From the NCBI RefSeq assembly GCF_030758455.1, contig NZ_CP132353.1, positions 3,658,001 through 3,722,000 of the forward strand: a DNA stretch of 64,000 bases, given 5' to 3'. Positions 36,955 to 46,137 of the stretch are shown here, piece by piece. Source of the DNA: Erwinia pyri. GTDB lineage: Bacteria; Pseudomonadota; Gammaproteobacteria; Enterobacterales; Enterobacteriaceae. The notes below the pieces were generated by a model, which ran no database searches, had not been told where the DNA came from, and was given only the letters and a program-made list of their open reading frames with translations. A program made the position numbers and the translations under genes. The stretch's first letter is position 1, and each line of letters begins with the position of its first letter.

Positions 36955-38019
36955 ATGTCGCAAGTCTTCACTGAGGTGTCAGAACCTTCGCCGGTGTTCA
37001 GACGGCTGAAACGGCTGCTGAAAGGCGCATTCTCCATCTTTTGCACGCTGCTGGGACTGGCGGCACTGACCTTCTTTATTGGCCGTTTGTTGCCGATCGA
37101 CCCCGTGGTGGCGGTTATCGGCGACAATGCCAGTCAGGAAGCTTACAACCAGATGTTCCATCAACTGGGGCTGGACCAGCCGCTGTGGAAACAGTTTACC
37201 GACTATCTGTGGCAGCTGGCGCAGCTGGATTTTGGCACCGCGCTGACCACCAGCCAGCCGGTGGCGCAGGATATCGCCCGCGTCTTTCCGGCTACGCTGG
37301 AGCTGGCGACGGTTGCGGCTATTATCGGCGTGGGGCTGGGGATCCCGGCGGGCGTGCTCTCCGCTATGTACCGCAACTCCTGGTTTGACCATCTGATCCG
37401 CTTTATTGGCCTGCTCAGCTACTCCACGCCGCACTTCTGGCTGGGGCTGATGGGGCTGCTGCTGTTCTACGCCTCGCTGGGCTGGACTGGCGGGCCGGGG
37501 CGCATCGATTTCATGTATGAATTCGACCTGCAACCGGTGACCGGCTTCTGGCTGATCGACAGCATCCTGAGCGGCAACATGGCGGTCTTCAGAAACGTCT
37601 TTGGCCATATCATCCTGCCCGCCTCCATTCTGGGGCTCAGCTCGCTGGCCTATATCAGCCGCATGGTGCGCAGCTTTATGATCGAACAGCTGTCGCAGGA
37701 GTACATCATTACCGCCCGCGTCAAAGGCCTCTCCTGGGCGCGCTGCGTGTGGATCCATGCGCTACGGAATATCGCCGTTCCTACGCTGACCGTGGTCGCG
37801 CTCTCCTGGGCCTGGCTGCTGGAGGGCGCCGTGCTGACGGAAACGGTGTTCGCCTGGCCGGGATTTGGCCGCTACCTCACCAATGCGCTGCTGGCAGGAG
37901 ATATGAATGCCGTTGTCGGCTGCACCTTGCTGACCGGGGCGATTTTTGTGGCGCTTAACCTGGTTTGCGACCTGCTTTATCGCCTGTTCGATCCACGTAC
38001 ACGTCAGGAGGATCAATGA
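36955..38019 (+). CDS. peptide-type ABC transporter permease (DppB-like)
   Basis: 354 residues with six membrane segments after a longer cytosolic N-terminus (~30 residues). BPD_transp_1 domain with the EAA loop SQEYIITARVKGLSWARCVWIHALRN, which contacts the ATPases. Inner membrane. Stop overlaps the next gene (ATGA). GGGGGC precedes the ATG; gap to the binding-protein gene 11 nt. Forms the channel with the product of the following gene. Confidence 0.92.
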   Translation: MSQVFTEVSEPSPVFRRLKRLLKGAFSIFCTLLGLAALTFFIGRLLPIDPVVAVIGDNASQEAYNQMFHQLGLDQPLWKQFTDYLWQLAQLDFGTALTTSQPVAQDIARVFPATLELATVAAIIGVGLGIPAGVLSAMYRNSWFDHLIRFIGLLSYSTPHFWLGLMGLLLFYASLGWTGGPGRIDFMYEFDLQPVTGFWLIDSILSGNMAVFRNVFGHIILPASILGLSSLAYISRMVRSFMIEQLSQEYIITARVKGLSWARCVWIHALRNIAVPTLTVVALSWAWLLEGAVLTETVFAWPGFGRYLTNALLAGDMNAVVGCTLLTGAIFVALNLVCDLLYRLFDPRTRQEDQ

Positions 38020-38951
38020 CCGACTCTGTGAACAAATCGCTGCCGGTGCCTGCCCGTTCAACCTTACGCAGCTGGCTCAGCGCGCCCGTACCCGGCTCCC
38101 CTTTTCAGGCACGGATGCAGCAGCTCTGGATCCAGTGGCTGCGCTTTTGCGCCAACCACTCCGCGCTGTTTGGTCTGGTGGTACTGCTGGTGATCCTCTT
38201 TGCCGCGCTGTTCGCGCCCTGGCTCACTCATCACGATATCTTTGCGCAGGATCTGACGCATCGCCTGCAGCCGCCCAGCGCCAGCTTCTGGCTGGGCACC
38301 GATGAGCTGGGACGCGATATCTACAGCCGCCTGCTCTATGGCGCGCGGATTACGCTCTATATCGCCTGTCTGACCGCCGTCATTATCACGCCGCTTGGTC
38401 TGATCGTCGGCACCAGCGCAGGGTACCTGGGCGGCTGGGTGGATACGGTGCTGATGCGCCTGGTTGATATTTTCCTCGCCTTCCCCAGTCTGATCCTTGC
38501 GCTGGCGTTTGTGGCCGCCCTGGGGCCGGGGATCGAGAATGCAATTATTGCGATTTCGCTCTCTTCCTGGCCGCCGATTGCGCGTCTGGCGCGGGCCGAA
38601 ACCCTCTCTATCCGCAAAATGGATTACATTGCCGCCGTACGTTTGCAGGGCGCCAGCTCGCTGCACATCATCCTGCGTCACATCATTCCGATGTGCCTGC
38701 CTTCGGTGGTGGTACGCGTTACGCTGAATATGGCCGCCATTATTCTGACCGCGGCGGGACTCGGTTTCCTTGGCCTGGGCGCGCAGGCACCCAGCCCGGA
38801 ATGGGGAGCGATGCTCGCCTCTGGCCGTGAATTTATGCTGAACAATGGCTGGATAGCCGCCATTCCGGGGCTGGCTATTTTGTTCACCAGCCTGGCCTTT
38901 AATCTGCTGGGCGATGGCCTGCGTGACGTAATGGATCTCCGCCATGACTGA
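38016..38951 (+). CDS. peptide-type ABC transporter permease (DppC-like)
   Basis: 311 residues, six membrane segments with the DppC-type N-terminal segment. FWLGTDELGRDIYSRLLYGAR is the typical DppC/OppC motif, and the EAA loop reads KMDYIAAVRLQGASSLHIILRH. AGGAGGATCA provides a ribosome site; the start overlaps the dppB-like stop by 4 nt. The stop overlaps the next gene by 8 nt. Pairs with the preceding permease. Confidence 0.92.
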   Translation: MTDSVNKSLPVPARSTLRSWLSAPVPGSPFQARMQQLWIQWLRFCANHSALFGLVVLLVILFAALFAPWLTHHDIFAQDLTHRLQPPSASFWLGTDELGRDIYSRLLYGARITLYIACLTAVIITPLGLIVGTSAGYLGGWVDTVLMRLVDIFLAFPSLILALAFVAALGPGIENAIIAISLSSWPPIARLARAETLSIRKMDYIAAVRLQGASSLHIILRHIIPMCLPSVVVRVTLNMAAIILTAAGLGFLGLGAQAPSPEWGAMLASGREFMLNNGWIAAIPGLAILFTSLAFNLLGDGLRDVMDLRHD

Positions 38952-39810
38952 TACTCTGCTGCAGGTCGAGAACCTGAATATCATTTTCAAAGGGGCGCAT
39001 CAGGATCACCATGCGGTGCGCAACGTCTCTTTTACCGTGGGCCGCGAGAAGCTGGCGATTGTTGGCGAGTCCGGCTCCGGCAAGTCGCAAACCTGCCGGG
39101 CGCTGCTGAAACTGACGCCGAAAATCGGCCGCATCAGCGCCGACGTCATGCGCTTTGGCGACATCGATCTGCTGAACGCCAGCGAACGGCAGATGCGAAC
39201 CGTACGCGGCAACCGCATTTCGATGATCCTCCAGGATCCAAAATTTTCCCTTAACCCCTTGATGCGCATTGGCGACCAGATCACGGAAGCGTACCGTCTG
39301 CACAGCAAAGCTTCTAAAAGCGTAGCGAAAGCGCGGGCGCTGGCGATGCTGGAGTCGGTCCATATTCGCGAGGTGGAGAAAGTTTATCGCCTTTATCCCC
39401 ATGAAATTTCCGGCGGCATGGGTCAGCGCGTGATGATTGCGATGATGCTGATCCCTGAACCCGATCTGATCATTGCCGATGAGCCTACCTCCGCGCTGGA
39501 TGTCACCGTGCGTCAGCAGGTGTTGAGCATTCTGGACGAGCTGCTGGCGCGGCGAAACACCGGGCTGCTCTTTATCACTCACGACCTTAATCTGGTCTCG
39601 CGCTTTTGCGATCGGGTGCTGGTGATGTATGCCGGACGCATCGTCGAAGAGATAGCCGCAAACCGGCTGCATGAAGCGCAGCATCCTTACACCCAGGCGC
39701 TGTTAGCCAGCCAGCCGCGTCTGTATCAGCCCGTTGATACGCTGAGCGTACCCACACGCGATCCGGCGTGGCTGAATGGCCCCGCTTTCCGTCATGGAGT
39801 CGCGCTATGA
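38944..39810 (+). CDS. ABC transporter ATP-binding protein (DppD-like)
   Basis: 288 residues. Walker A GESGSGKSQT, signature ISGGMGQRVMI, Walker B LIIADEPTSALD and switch HDL. The C-terminus is shorter than in DppD, and the usual Cys-rich FeS-binding tail of DppD/OppD is not seen. Overlaps the permease gene upstream and the next ATPase downstream, so all parts of the importer are translationally linked. Confidence 0.92.
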   Translation: MTDTLLQVENLNIIFKGAHQDHHAVRNVSFTVGREKLAIVGESGSGKSQTCRALLKLTPKIGRISADVMRFGDIDLLNASERQMRTVRGNRISMILQDPKFSLNPLMRIGDQITEAYRLHSKASKSVAKARALAMLESVHIREVEKVYRLYPHEISGGMGQRVMIAMMLIPEPDLIIADEPTSALDVTVRQQVLSILDELLARRNTGLLFITHDLNLVSRFCDRVLVMYAGRIVEEIAANRLHEAQHPYTQALLASQPRLYQPVDTLSVPTRDPAWLNGPAFRHGVAL

Positions 39811-40565
39811 TCCCTACTCATCAACGCAGTATCGAAACCGTAGATCTTAGCATCGCGTTTGGTCAGGGCAGCCAGCGTCGTAACGTGGTGGACAGGGTCA
39901 GTTTTACCCTGGCTACAGGTGAAGCCTACGGATTAATTGGCGAGTCCGGCTGCGGTAAATCCACCATTCTGCGCGCGCTGGCCGGGTTGAACAGCGATTA
40001 TAAGGGCGCGATCCTCTTCGATAACAAAGAGCAGCAGCCGCTGCGCGATAAGCCTTTTTACCGGCAGGTACAGATGGTGTTTCAGGATCCCTATGCCTCC
40101 CTGCATCCGCGCAAAATGGTCTGTAACACGCTGCTGGAGCCGCTCAGGCTGCACGGGATGGACAGGCAGGAGCAGCGCGTCAGCGAGGTTCTGCACTCGG
40201 TTGGGCTGAGCGACGCCTTTCGCTATCGCTACCCACACCAGCTTTCCGGCGGTCAGCGGCAGCGCGTGGCTATCGCTCGTGCGCTGATTATGGAGCCTTC
40301 CGTCCTGCTGCTGGATGAGCCGACCTCGGCGCTGGACGTCTCGGTGCAGGCGGAGATCCTGAACCTGCTCTCCAGCATGCGCAAACAGCGGCAGCTTACC
40401 TATCTGCTGGTGACGCACGACCTGGCCGTCGTCACCCATCTCTGCCAGCGGGTAGCCATTATGCATCAGGGAAAACTGCTGGAGGAGCTGACGGCGGAGG
40501 CGATACGCCACGGCAACGCCCGTGAGGCCTACACGCAGCGCTTCCTTGCCGCCAGCGAAGCCTGA
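39807..40565 (+). CDS. ABC transporter ATP-binding protein (DppF-like)
   Basis: 252 residues. Walker A GESGCGKST, Q-loop MVFQDPYASLHPRK (typical of DppF/OppF), signature LSGGQRQRVAIARAL, Walker B LLLDEPTSALD. It ends shortly after the switch region and lacks the longer OppF tail. The ATG overlaps the upstream stop (ATGA); an earlier in-frame ATG at 39768 lies inside the preceding gene and is rejected. Second ATPase of the importer. Confidence 0.92.
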   Translation: MIPTHQRSIETVDLSIAFGQGSQRRNVVDRVSFTLATGEAYGLIGESGCGKSTILRALAGLNSDYKGAILFDNKEQQPLRDKPFYRQVQMVFQDPYASLHPRKMVCNTLLEPLRLHGMDRQEQRVSEVLHSVGLSDAFRYRYPHQLSGGQRQRVAIARALIMEPSVLLLDEPTSALDVSVQAEILNLLSSMRKQRQLTYLLVTHDLAVVTHLCQRVAIMHQGKLLEELTAEAIRHGNAREAYTQRFLAASEA

Positions 40566-40644
40566 GGAGGCCATTCGCCAGACGGGAAGTGAACCCTCTG
40601 CGGATGAGCCTGCTGCAACCGCTGTTGAACGATCCTGAGGATGA

Positions 40645-41955
40645 ATGATGACCGTGATTGAAACCATTGCCGCCTGGTGCGCCCGTGAACCCCGCTTCAG
40701 CGCCACCGCTCACCGGCTGGCACGTGAAGCAATCAGCGACACTCTGGCCTGTCTTTGCGCCGGAAGGGGAGATTTTTCCACCCTGGCGGTGAAGCAGGCG
40801 TGGAAATATGATGCTCATTCTCCGGCGGCTGTGATGGCGCTGGTCAATGCCACCGCTGCCCATGCCATTGACTATGATGATAATTTTGGTCCGGGTATGA
40901 GCCACGCCTCGGCGGTGCTGGTCCCCGCCCTGCTGGCCGTGGCGCTGGAACAGAAGGCCAGCGGCGAGGCGCTGGTAAAAGCTTATCTGACTGGCCTTCA
41001 GGCCCAGGCCTTTGTCGGCGACCTGGTCAGCCCTTCTCACTACACTGCTGGCTGGCACGGCACCTCCACCATTGGCTGCATTGGCACCGCGGCAGGCGTC
41101 GCCTGGCTGAAAGGGCTGGATGAAGCGGGGATCGCCAGAACGCTCAGCATTGCCGTGAGCCTGGCCAGCGGCGTTAAAGGCCAGTTTGGCACGCCGCTCA
41201 AACCCTTTCATGCGGGCATGGCGGCACGCAACGCGGTGGAAGCGGCCCAGCTGGCGGCGACCGGCATGAGCGGAAGGCTCGATATCCTCGAAGGTGAAAT
41301 GGGCTTCTACCAGCTCTTTGCCGGCTCTGAGTTTTCGTCAGAAAAAGTGCAGGCGTGGGCAGCAACCGATCGACATATTATTGAAACCGTTGGCGTGATG
41401 CCGAAGAAGCATCCCTGCTGCGGCTCTACGCATCGGGTGCTGGATGCGATTGCCGATCTGCAGGCACAGCACCGTTTCAGTGCCGCAGAGGTTGAGTCGG
41501 TGAGCTGCAAAGTCGGCCTCTCTAACCTGCGCAATCTCGCCTATCCCGCGCCGGAAGATGAGATGCAGGCGCGCTTTTCCATGAACTACTGTGTGGTAAG
41601 AATGCTGGAGGCTGGCTCACTGAGCGTGGCTGATTTCACCCCTGAGCAGGTGAGCGTGCAGGCCCGCCATCCACTGATGACGCGGATAACGATGCAGAGC
41701 TGGCAGCCAAAAGAGGAAGCGGGAGGGGCGAATCTGCCGCATCTGGTCAAAGTAACGCTGCTGGATGGGCGCGTACTGCACCATCAGCGGTTCAGCGCGA
41801 AAGGATCGTTGTCCGAGCCGTTCAGTGACCAGGAACAGTGGGAAAAATTCGCCGACTGCTGTGCGCAGTTATCGGATTCGGAAGCGCTTTATCAGCGTAT
41901 CGGGAAGCTGGAGAAAGAGGTCGATCTGGCATTTTTGCAAGAGATGCTGGTCTGA
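40645..41955 (+). CDS. MmgE/PrpD family protein
   Basis: 436 residues. The family includes 2-methylcitrate dehydratase (PrpD), cis-aconitate decarboxylase and many members of unknown reaction, often next to peptide or amino-acid importers. Visible: AHAIDYDDNFGPGMSHASA, the conserved D-D/H region near residue 72, KPFHAGMAARNAVEAAQLA and KKHPCCGSTH. It has no FeS or PLP site. Last gene of the operon, 80 nt after the ATPase, with GAGGATGA upstream. Likely an isomerase/dehydratase/lyase for the acid released by the hydrolase. Confidence 0.87.
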   Translation: MMTVIETIAAWCAREPRFSATAHRLAREAISDTLACLCAGRGDFSTLAVKQAWKYDAHSPAAVMALVNATAAHAIDYDDNFGPGMSHASAVLVPALLAVALEQKASGEALVKAYLTGLQAQAFVGDLVSPSHYTAGWHGTSTIGCIGTAAGVAWLKGLDEAGIARTLSIAVSLASGVKGQFGTPLKPFHAGMAARNAVEAAQLAATGMSGRLDILEGEMGFYQLFAGSEFSSEKVQAWAATDRHIIETVGVMPKKHPCCGSTHRVLDAIADLQAQHRFSAAEVESVSCKVGLSNLRNLAYPAPEDEMQARFSMNYCVVRMLEAGSLSVADFTPEQVSVQARHPLMTRITMQSWQPKEEAGGANLPHLVKVTLLDGRVLHHQRFSAKGSLSEPFSDQEQWEKFADCCAQLSDSEALYQRIGKLEKEVDLAFLQEMLV

Positions 41956-41961
41956 CAGGCG

Positions 41962-41987
41962 AAAAAAAGGGAGGTCAGCGACCTCCC
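41962..41987 (-). terminator. acnB terminator
   Basis: GGGAGGTC (41969-41976) pairs with GACCTCCC (41980-41987); on the minus strand the stem is followed by seven T residues. It probably also stops transcripts from the MmgE/PrpD gene. Confidence 0.85.
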
Positions 41988-41994
41988 TTCTCGG

Positions 41995-44592
41995 TTACAC
42001 GGCGGTCTGGAAGATCACGCCGTCAGCTTTGTCCGTATACTGCGACAGCTGATCGAAGTTCAGATAGCGATAGGTGTCTACCGCAGTCTTATCTACCTGT
42101 AACATAAACTGCTGATACTCATCCGGGGTCGGCAGCTTGCCCAACAGCGAAGCCACGGCAGCCAGCTCGGCTGAGGCCAGGAACACGTTGGCTCCCGTAC
42201 CGAGACGGTTCGGGAAGTTACGGGTTGAGGTGGAGACCACCGTCGCGCCGTCTGCCACGCGCGCCTGGTTACCCATGCACAGTGAACAGCCCGGGATCTC
42301 AATACGCGCACCGCTCTTACCGAAGACGCTGTAGTAGCCCTCTTCCGTCAGCTGCGCGGCATCCATCTTGGTTGGCGGAGCCACCCAAAGACGCGTCGGC
42401 AGCTGGCCTTTATGGCTGTCCAGCAGCTTACCGGCCGCACGGAAGTGGCCGATATTGGTCATGCAAGAGCCGATAAATACTTCATCGATCTTCTCGCCCT
42501 GCACATCGGAGAGCAGACGGGCATCATCAGGATCGTTTGGCGCGCACAGAATTGGCTCTTTGATTTCAGCCAGATCGATCTCGATCACTGCCGCGTACTC
42601 TGCATCCGCATCGCCTTCCAGCAGCGTTGGCGCAGCCAGCCATTTTTCCATGCCCTGGATACGACGCTCCAGCGTACGACGGTCGCCGTAGCCTTCGGAA
42701 ATCATCCACTTCAGCAGCACGATGTTGGAGTTCAGGTACTCGATAATCGGTGCCTGACCCAGCTTGATGGTACAACCGGCAGCAGAACGCTCGGCAGAGG
42801 CATCGGAAAGCTCAAACGCCTGCTCTACTTTCAGATCCGGCAGTCCTTCGATCTCCAGGATGCGGCCAGAGAAGATGTTTTTCTTGCCCTTCTTCTCAAC
42901 GGTCAGCAGACCCTGTTTGATAGCGTAAAGCGGGATGGCGTGAACCAGATCGCGCAGGGTGATCCCCGGCTCCATTTTTCCTTTGAAGCGCACCAGCACC
43001 GACTCAGGCATATCCAGCGGCATGACGCCGGTAGCCGCCGCAAAGGCCACCAGACCGGAACCAGCCGGGAAAGAGATGCCGATAGGGAAACGGGTGTGGG
43101 AGTCGCCGCCGGTGCCGACGGTATCCGGCAGCAGCATACGGTTCAGCCAGCTGTGGATAATGCCGTCGCCAGGACGCAGCGAAACGCCGCCGCGGTTCAT
43201 AATAAAGTCTGGCAGCGTGTGGTGCGTGGAAACGTCCACAGGCTTAGGATAGGCCGCGGTGTGGCAGAAGGACTGCATCACCAGATCCGCAGAGAAGCCC
43301 AGACACGCCAGGTCTTTCAGTTCATCACGGGTCATGGGACCGGTGGTGTCCTGAGAGCCAACCGAGGTCATTTTCGGCTCGCAGTAGGCGCCGGGACGAA
43401 CACCTTCGGTGCCGCAGGCGCGGCCAACCATTTTCTGTGCCAGCGAGTAGCCACGGGTACTTGGCGCCACGTCTTTCGCGATGCGGAACACCTTGCTCTC
43501 TGGCAGACCCAAAGCTTCACGGGCTTTGGTCGTCAGGCCACGGCCGATGATCAGTGGGATACGGCCACCAGCGCGAACTTCATCCAGCAGCACTTCGGTT
43601 TTCAGCGCGAACGTTGCCAGCACTTCGCCGGTTTCATGGTTCTTCACTTCACCTTTGTAGGGATAGATGTCGATGACATCGCCCATGTTCAGGTTTGCCA
43701 CATCCACTTCAATCGGCAGTGCGCCTGCGTCTTCCATGGTGTTGAAGAAGATAGGCGCAATGTTGCTGCCCAGCACCACGCCGCCGCCTTTTTTGTTCGG
43801 CACGTGAGGGATGTCATCGCCCATAAACCACAGCACCGAGTTGGTGGCGGATTTACGGGAAGAACCTGTTCCGACCACGTCACCCACGTAAGCCAGAGGG
43901 AACCCTTTGGTCTTCAGCGCTTCAATCTGTCTGATTGGGCCTACGTTGCCCGCCTCGTCTGGCTCAATGCCTTCACGGGCATTTTTCAGCATCGCCAGCG
44001 CGTGCAGCGGAATATCAGGACGTGACCAGGCATCCGGTGCCGGAGAGAGATCATCAGTGTTGGTTTCGCCAGTGACTTTAAAGACGGTAACGGTGATTTT
44101 CTCTGCCAGCTCGGGACGTGACAGATACCATTCCGCTTCAGCCCAGGACTTCAGGATTTGCTGAGCGTGCGGGTTACCGGCTTTGGCTTTTTCTTCAACA
44201 TCGTAGAAGTTGTCAAACATCAGCAGCGTATGAGAGAGCGCTTTCGCCGCAATGGGGGCCAGCTTCTCATTATCAAGCGCGTCGATCAGGGGATGTATGT
44301 TGTAACCGCCCTGCATGGTACCCAGCAGTTCTACGGCTTTTTCCGGCGTAACCAGAGGAGAGGTCGCTTCACCTTTCGCGACAGCAGCCAGGAAGCCGGC
44401 TTTCACATAGGCCGCTTCGTCAACGCCCGGCGGGACTCGATTGATTAACAGATCGGACAGGAATTCTTCTTCACCCGCTGGCGGGTTTTTCAGCAGTTCA
44501 ACCAGCGCGGCCATTTGGGAAGCATCTAAAGGCTTAGGAACGATCCCCTGGGCAGCACGCTCGGCAACGTGCTTACGGTATTCTTCTAGCAC
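41995..44592 (-). CDS. acnB: aconitate hydratase B (GTG start)
   Basis: 865 residues, as in E. coli. TCA-cycle aconitase, also able to act as 2-methylisocitrate dehydratase; the apo form binds mRNA in E. coli. FeS-cluster cysteines in [10 protein letters not shown] and [16 protein letters not shown], catalytic GDDIPHVPN and [11 protein letters not shown] segments are intact. The start is GTG at 44592 (family N-terminus [13 protein letters not shown]) with AGGAG 7 nt upstream; longer in-frame extensions to 44850 run into the leader and are rejected. A decayed internal copy of part of this gene lies at 45324-45478. Confidence 0.97.
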   Translation of the reverse strand: MLEEYRKHVAERAAQGIVPKPLDASQMAALVELLKNPPAGEEEFLSDLLINRVPPGVDEAAYVKAGFLAAVAKGEATSPLVTPEKAVELLGTMQGGYNIHPLIDALDNEKLAPIAAKALSHTLLMFDNFYDVEEKAKAGNPHAQQILKSWAEAEWYLSRPELAEKITVTVFKVTGETNTDDLSPAPDAWSRPDIPLHALAMLKNAREGIEPDEAGNVGPIRQIEALKTKGFPLAYVGDVVGTGSSRKSATNSVLWFMGDDIPHVPNKKGGGVVLGSNIAPIFFNTMEDAGALPIEVDVANLNMGDVIDIYPYKGEVKNHETGEVLATFALKTEVLLDEVRAGGRIPLIIGRGLTTKAREALGLPESKVFRIAKDVAPSTRGYSLAQKMVGRACGTEGVRPGAYCEPKMTSVGSQDTTGPMTRDELKDLACLGFSADLVMQSFCHTAAYPKPVDVSTHHTLPDFIMNRGGVSLRPGDGIIHSWLNRMLLPDTVGTGGDSHTRFPIGISFPAGSGLVAFAAATGVMPLDMPESVLVRFKGKMEPGITLRDLVHAIPLYAIKQGLLTVEKKGKKNIFSGRILEIEGLPDLKVEQAFELSDASAERSAAGCTIKLGQAPIIEYLNSNIVLLKWMISEGYGDRRTLERRIQGMEKWLAAPTLLEGDADAEYAAVIEIDLAEIKEPILCAPNDPDDARLLSDVQGEKIDEVFIGSCMTNIGHFRAAGKLLDSHKGQLPTRLWVAPPTKMDAAQLTEEGYYSVFGKSGARIEIPGCSLCMGNQARVADGATVVSTSTRNFPNRLGTGANVFLASAELAAVASLLGKLPTPDEYQQFMLQVDKTAVDTYRYLNFDQLSQYTDKADGVIFQTAV

Positions 44593-44794
44593 GACGTTCT
44601 CCTCGCTCACATTGTAATTGCTACCGGGTGCCCTCAGGTTCATGGTGTCGATATGCCGTAGGGTAAAGCGCCCGGTTTCGCGAGGGGCAGCATAGCAGCA
44701 TTTCGCATGTTTGTTAATCTGTTTACAAAAAAGCAACATTATTTGCGCAGTAAAGGCTATCAGCTGGGAGCCGTCGGATATGCTGGTAGCCCGC

Positions 44795-44942
44795 TTTCTT
44801 AGCTGCCTGTACGGCAGTGAACACGTTGCCCCCACCTGCATCAATACCACGGGATTTCTTAGCTGCCTGTACGGCAGTGAACGTAATGTGGTGGGTACTT
44901 TTCCAATAATCGTATTTCTAAGCTGCCTGTACGGCAGTGAAC
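44795..44942 (-). CRISPR. orphan type I-F CRISPR mini-array, 3 repeats, 2 spacers
   Basis: Three 28-bp repeats at 44795-44822, 44855-44882 and 44915-44942, separated by two spacers of exactly 32 bp (44823-44854, 44883-44914). On the minus strand the repeats begin GTTCACTGCCGTACAGGCAG, the type I-F consensus. The right-hand repeat ends CTTAGAAA, the other two CTAAGAAA. Transcription on the minus strand is implied, with the AT-rich stretch right of 44942 as leader, so the right-hand spacer would be the youngest. No cas gene is present in the window. E. amylovora is known to carry an orphan I-F array (CRR4). Confidence 0.95.
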
Positions 44943-45046
44943 TGGAGCGAAAACATCATAACACCGCGTTTTACAAAAACATTTGACCCATATTGCCAAA
45001 ATACCCTCTTTTTTCACCATTAAATCTAACCATGAAAAATCAGTAA

Positions 45047-45253
45047 GTTAAAAATATTCGTAAAAAAAGGGTCGGGAAAAGGGTTACTGCGATTGCCGAC
45101 TGGAAAGCAGAAGCCACTACCCCATATCTGTCTGGAATATTATCCCTGACTCGCCAGCGTTATGGCGATCCACAACATCCACTTGAGCTGCTGAATTTTC
45201 CCCCTTCATTCATTCGAATGAATTTCAAATGGGAGTTCTGCGAACAAGGGTAA
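45047..45253 (+). pseudogene. unidentified gene remnant next to the CRISPR array
   Basis: A stop-free frame without any start codon, encoding about 57 credible residues from 45083 (VTAIADWKAEATTPYLSG...) and ending KWEFCEQG. The composition looks like protein (aromatics, Pro, Arg balanced), but the family was not recognised. Could be the 3' end of a lost gene, possibly from the CRISPR-Cas locus. Contains a perfect 16-bp palindrome at 45208-45223. Confidence 0.3.
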
Positions 45254-45323
45254 TCTTTTGACGTTGCCTTAACAAGAGATCTGATGCTGGACAGCGATAT
45301 CATAATAATTTAAGCCGCCAGCG

Positions 45324-45478
45324 CCGGAGAAAGGTCATCGGTGTTGGTTTTGCCTGTGACTTAGAAAACGATAACGATGATTTTTGCCCCCAGGGACGAG
45401 ACAGATACCATTCAGCTTCAGCCCAGGACTTCAGGATTTGCTGAGCATGCGGATTCCCGGCTGTGGCTTTTCTTCAAG
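45324..45478 (-). pseudogene. decayed internal fragment of acnB
   Basis: About 155 bp closely matching acnB 44041-44199, which encodes roughly AcnB residues 131-184. Long identical blocks remain (for example CTTCAGCCCAGGACTTCAGG), but small indels destroy the frame. It lies in the same orientation as acnB, about 1.28 kb from the matching segment. A leftover of a tandem duplication or of recombination that involved acnB. Confidence 0.85.
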
Positions 45479-45522
45479 AACCAGCAATCAGAAGAGCTCA
45501 TGATGAGCTCTTCTGACCACGC

Positions 45523-46032
45523 TTAATTTTTCAGGTTGGCGGGAAAATCGGCAGGTAGTTCGCTGGCCGGGCAGTCAATCACGCTGTCATTATTTTCGCC
45601 CGCGTCGCGGATAAAGGTCAGGATCGCGAACTCATCAATTACTTCAGTGGGATACGCTGGACCCGCATCACGGTATTTTGCCATCTCTTCCAGATGCTCG
45701 TTCTGGAAGCAGACAGTTTTTTCCGGGTTATTCATTACCCAGCGTGGGAAGAAGATGGTGCCGTGAAAGATCTTATCAGTCAGGTTAACGGCCAGGCTGA
45801 CATCCGTCCCGGTAGGCTCAGTCCAGGAGACTTTATAAACGTCCTGTGCCAGGCGGACGATAAAGGCGTGCTGATTTTTAACCCAGCGATTACCCACCAT
45901 GCCGCTGTGGATACGATAATCGACGGTGTCGGCATTTTTTATATAGAGCTCGTAGTTCCAGCCGTTGTCATAGGTGTAGACCAGATGTTTGCCGACCAGA
46001 CCTGACAGGTTGTGTTTATCAAAAGTGCTCAT
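45523..46032 (-). CDS. padC: phenolic acid decarboxylase
   Basis: 169 residues. Non-oxidative, cofactor-free decarboxylation of hydroxycinnamic acids (ferulate, p-coumarate, caffeate) to vinyl phenols, a detoxification trait of plant-associated bacteria. Signatures: GKHLVYTYDNGWNYELY, YRIHSGMVGNRWV, SWTEPTGTDVSL, HGTIFFPRWV, and the C-terminal YPTEVIDEFA. The ATG at 46032 is followed by MSTFDKHNLSGLVGK as in other members. Divergent from a LysR gene 105 bp away, the likely regulator. Confidence 0.95.
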   Translation of the reverse strand: MSTFDKHNLSGLVGKHLVYTYDNGWNYELYIKNADTVDYRIHSGMVGNRWVKNQHAFIVRLAQDVYKVSWTEPTGTDVSLAVNLTDKIFHGTIFFPRWVMNNPEKTVCFQNEHLEEMAKYRDAGPAYPTEVIDEFAILTFIRDAGENNDSVIDCPASELPADFPANLKN

Positions 46033-46137
46033 GATTATTTCCTCATTTGTTTGCCTTGAGGTAATTATTGCGCGTTACAAAAACGATTAATAACGCTATT
46101 TTTAGCCCATATTCATTCAATTTTTAGATGAGTTGTC

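Noticed and set aside
40610..40644. Short peptide gene between the second ATPase gene and the MmgE/PrpD gene
   Set aside because: Only 14 codons (MSLLQPLLNDPEDE) with no clear ribosome site; more likely leader sequence.
42412..44025. Long open frame of 537 codons antisense to acnB
   Set aside because: Mirror frame of a highly conserved GC-rich gene; composition biased to His/Arg/Gln and no ribosome site.
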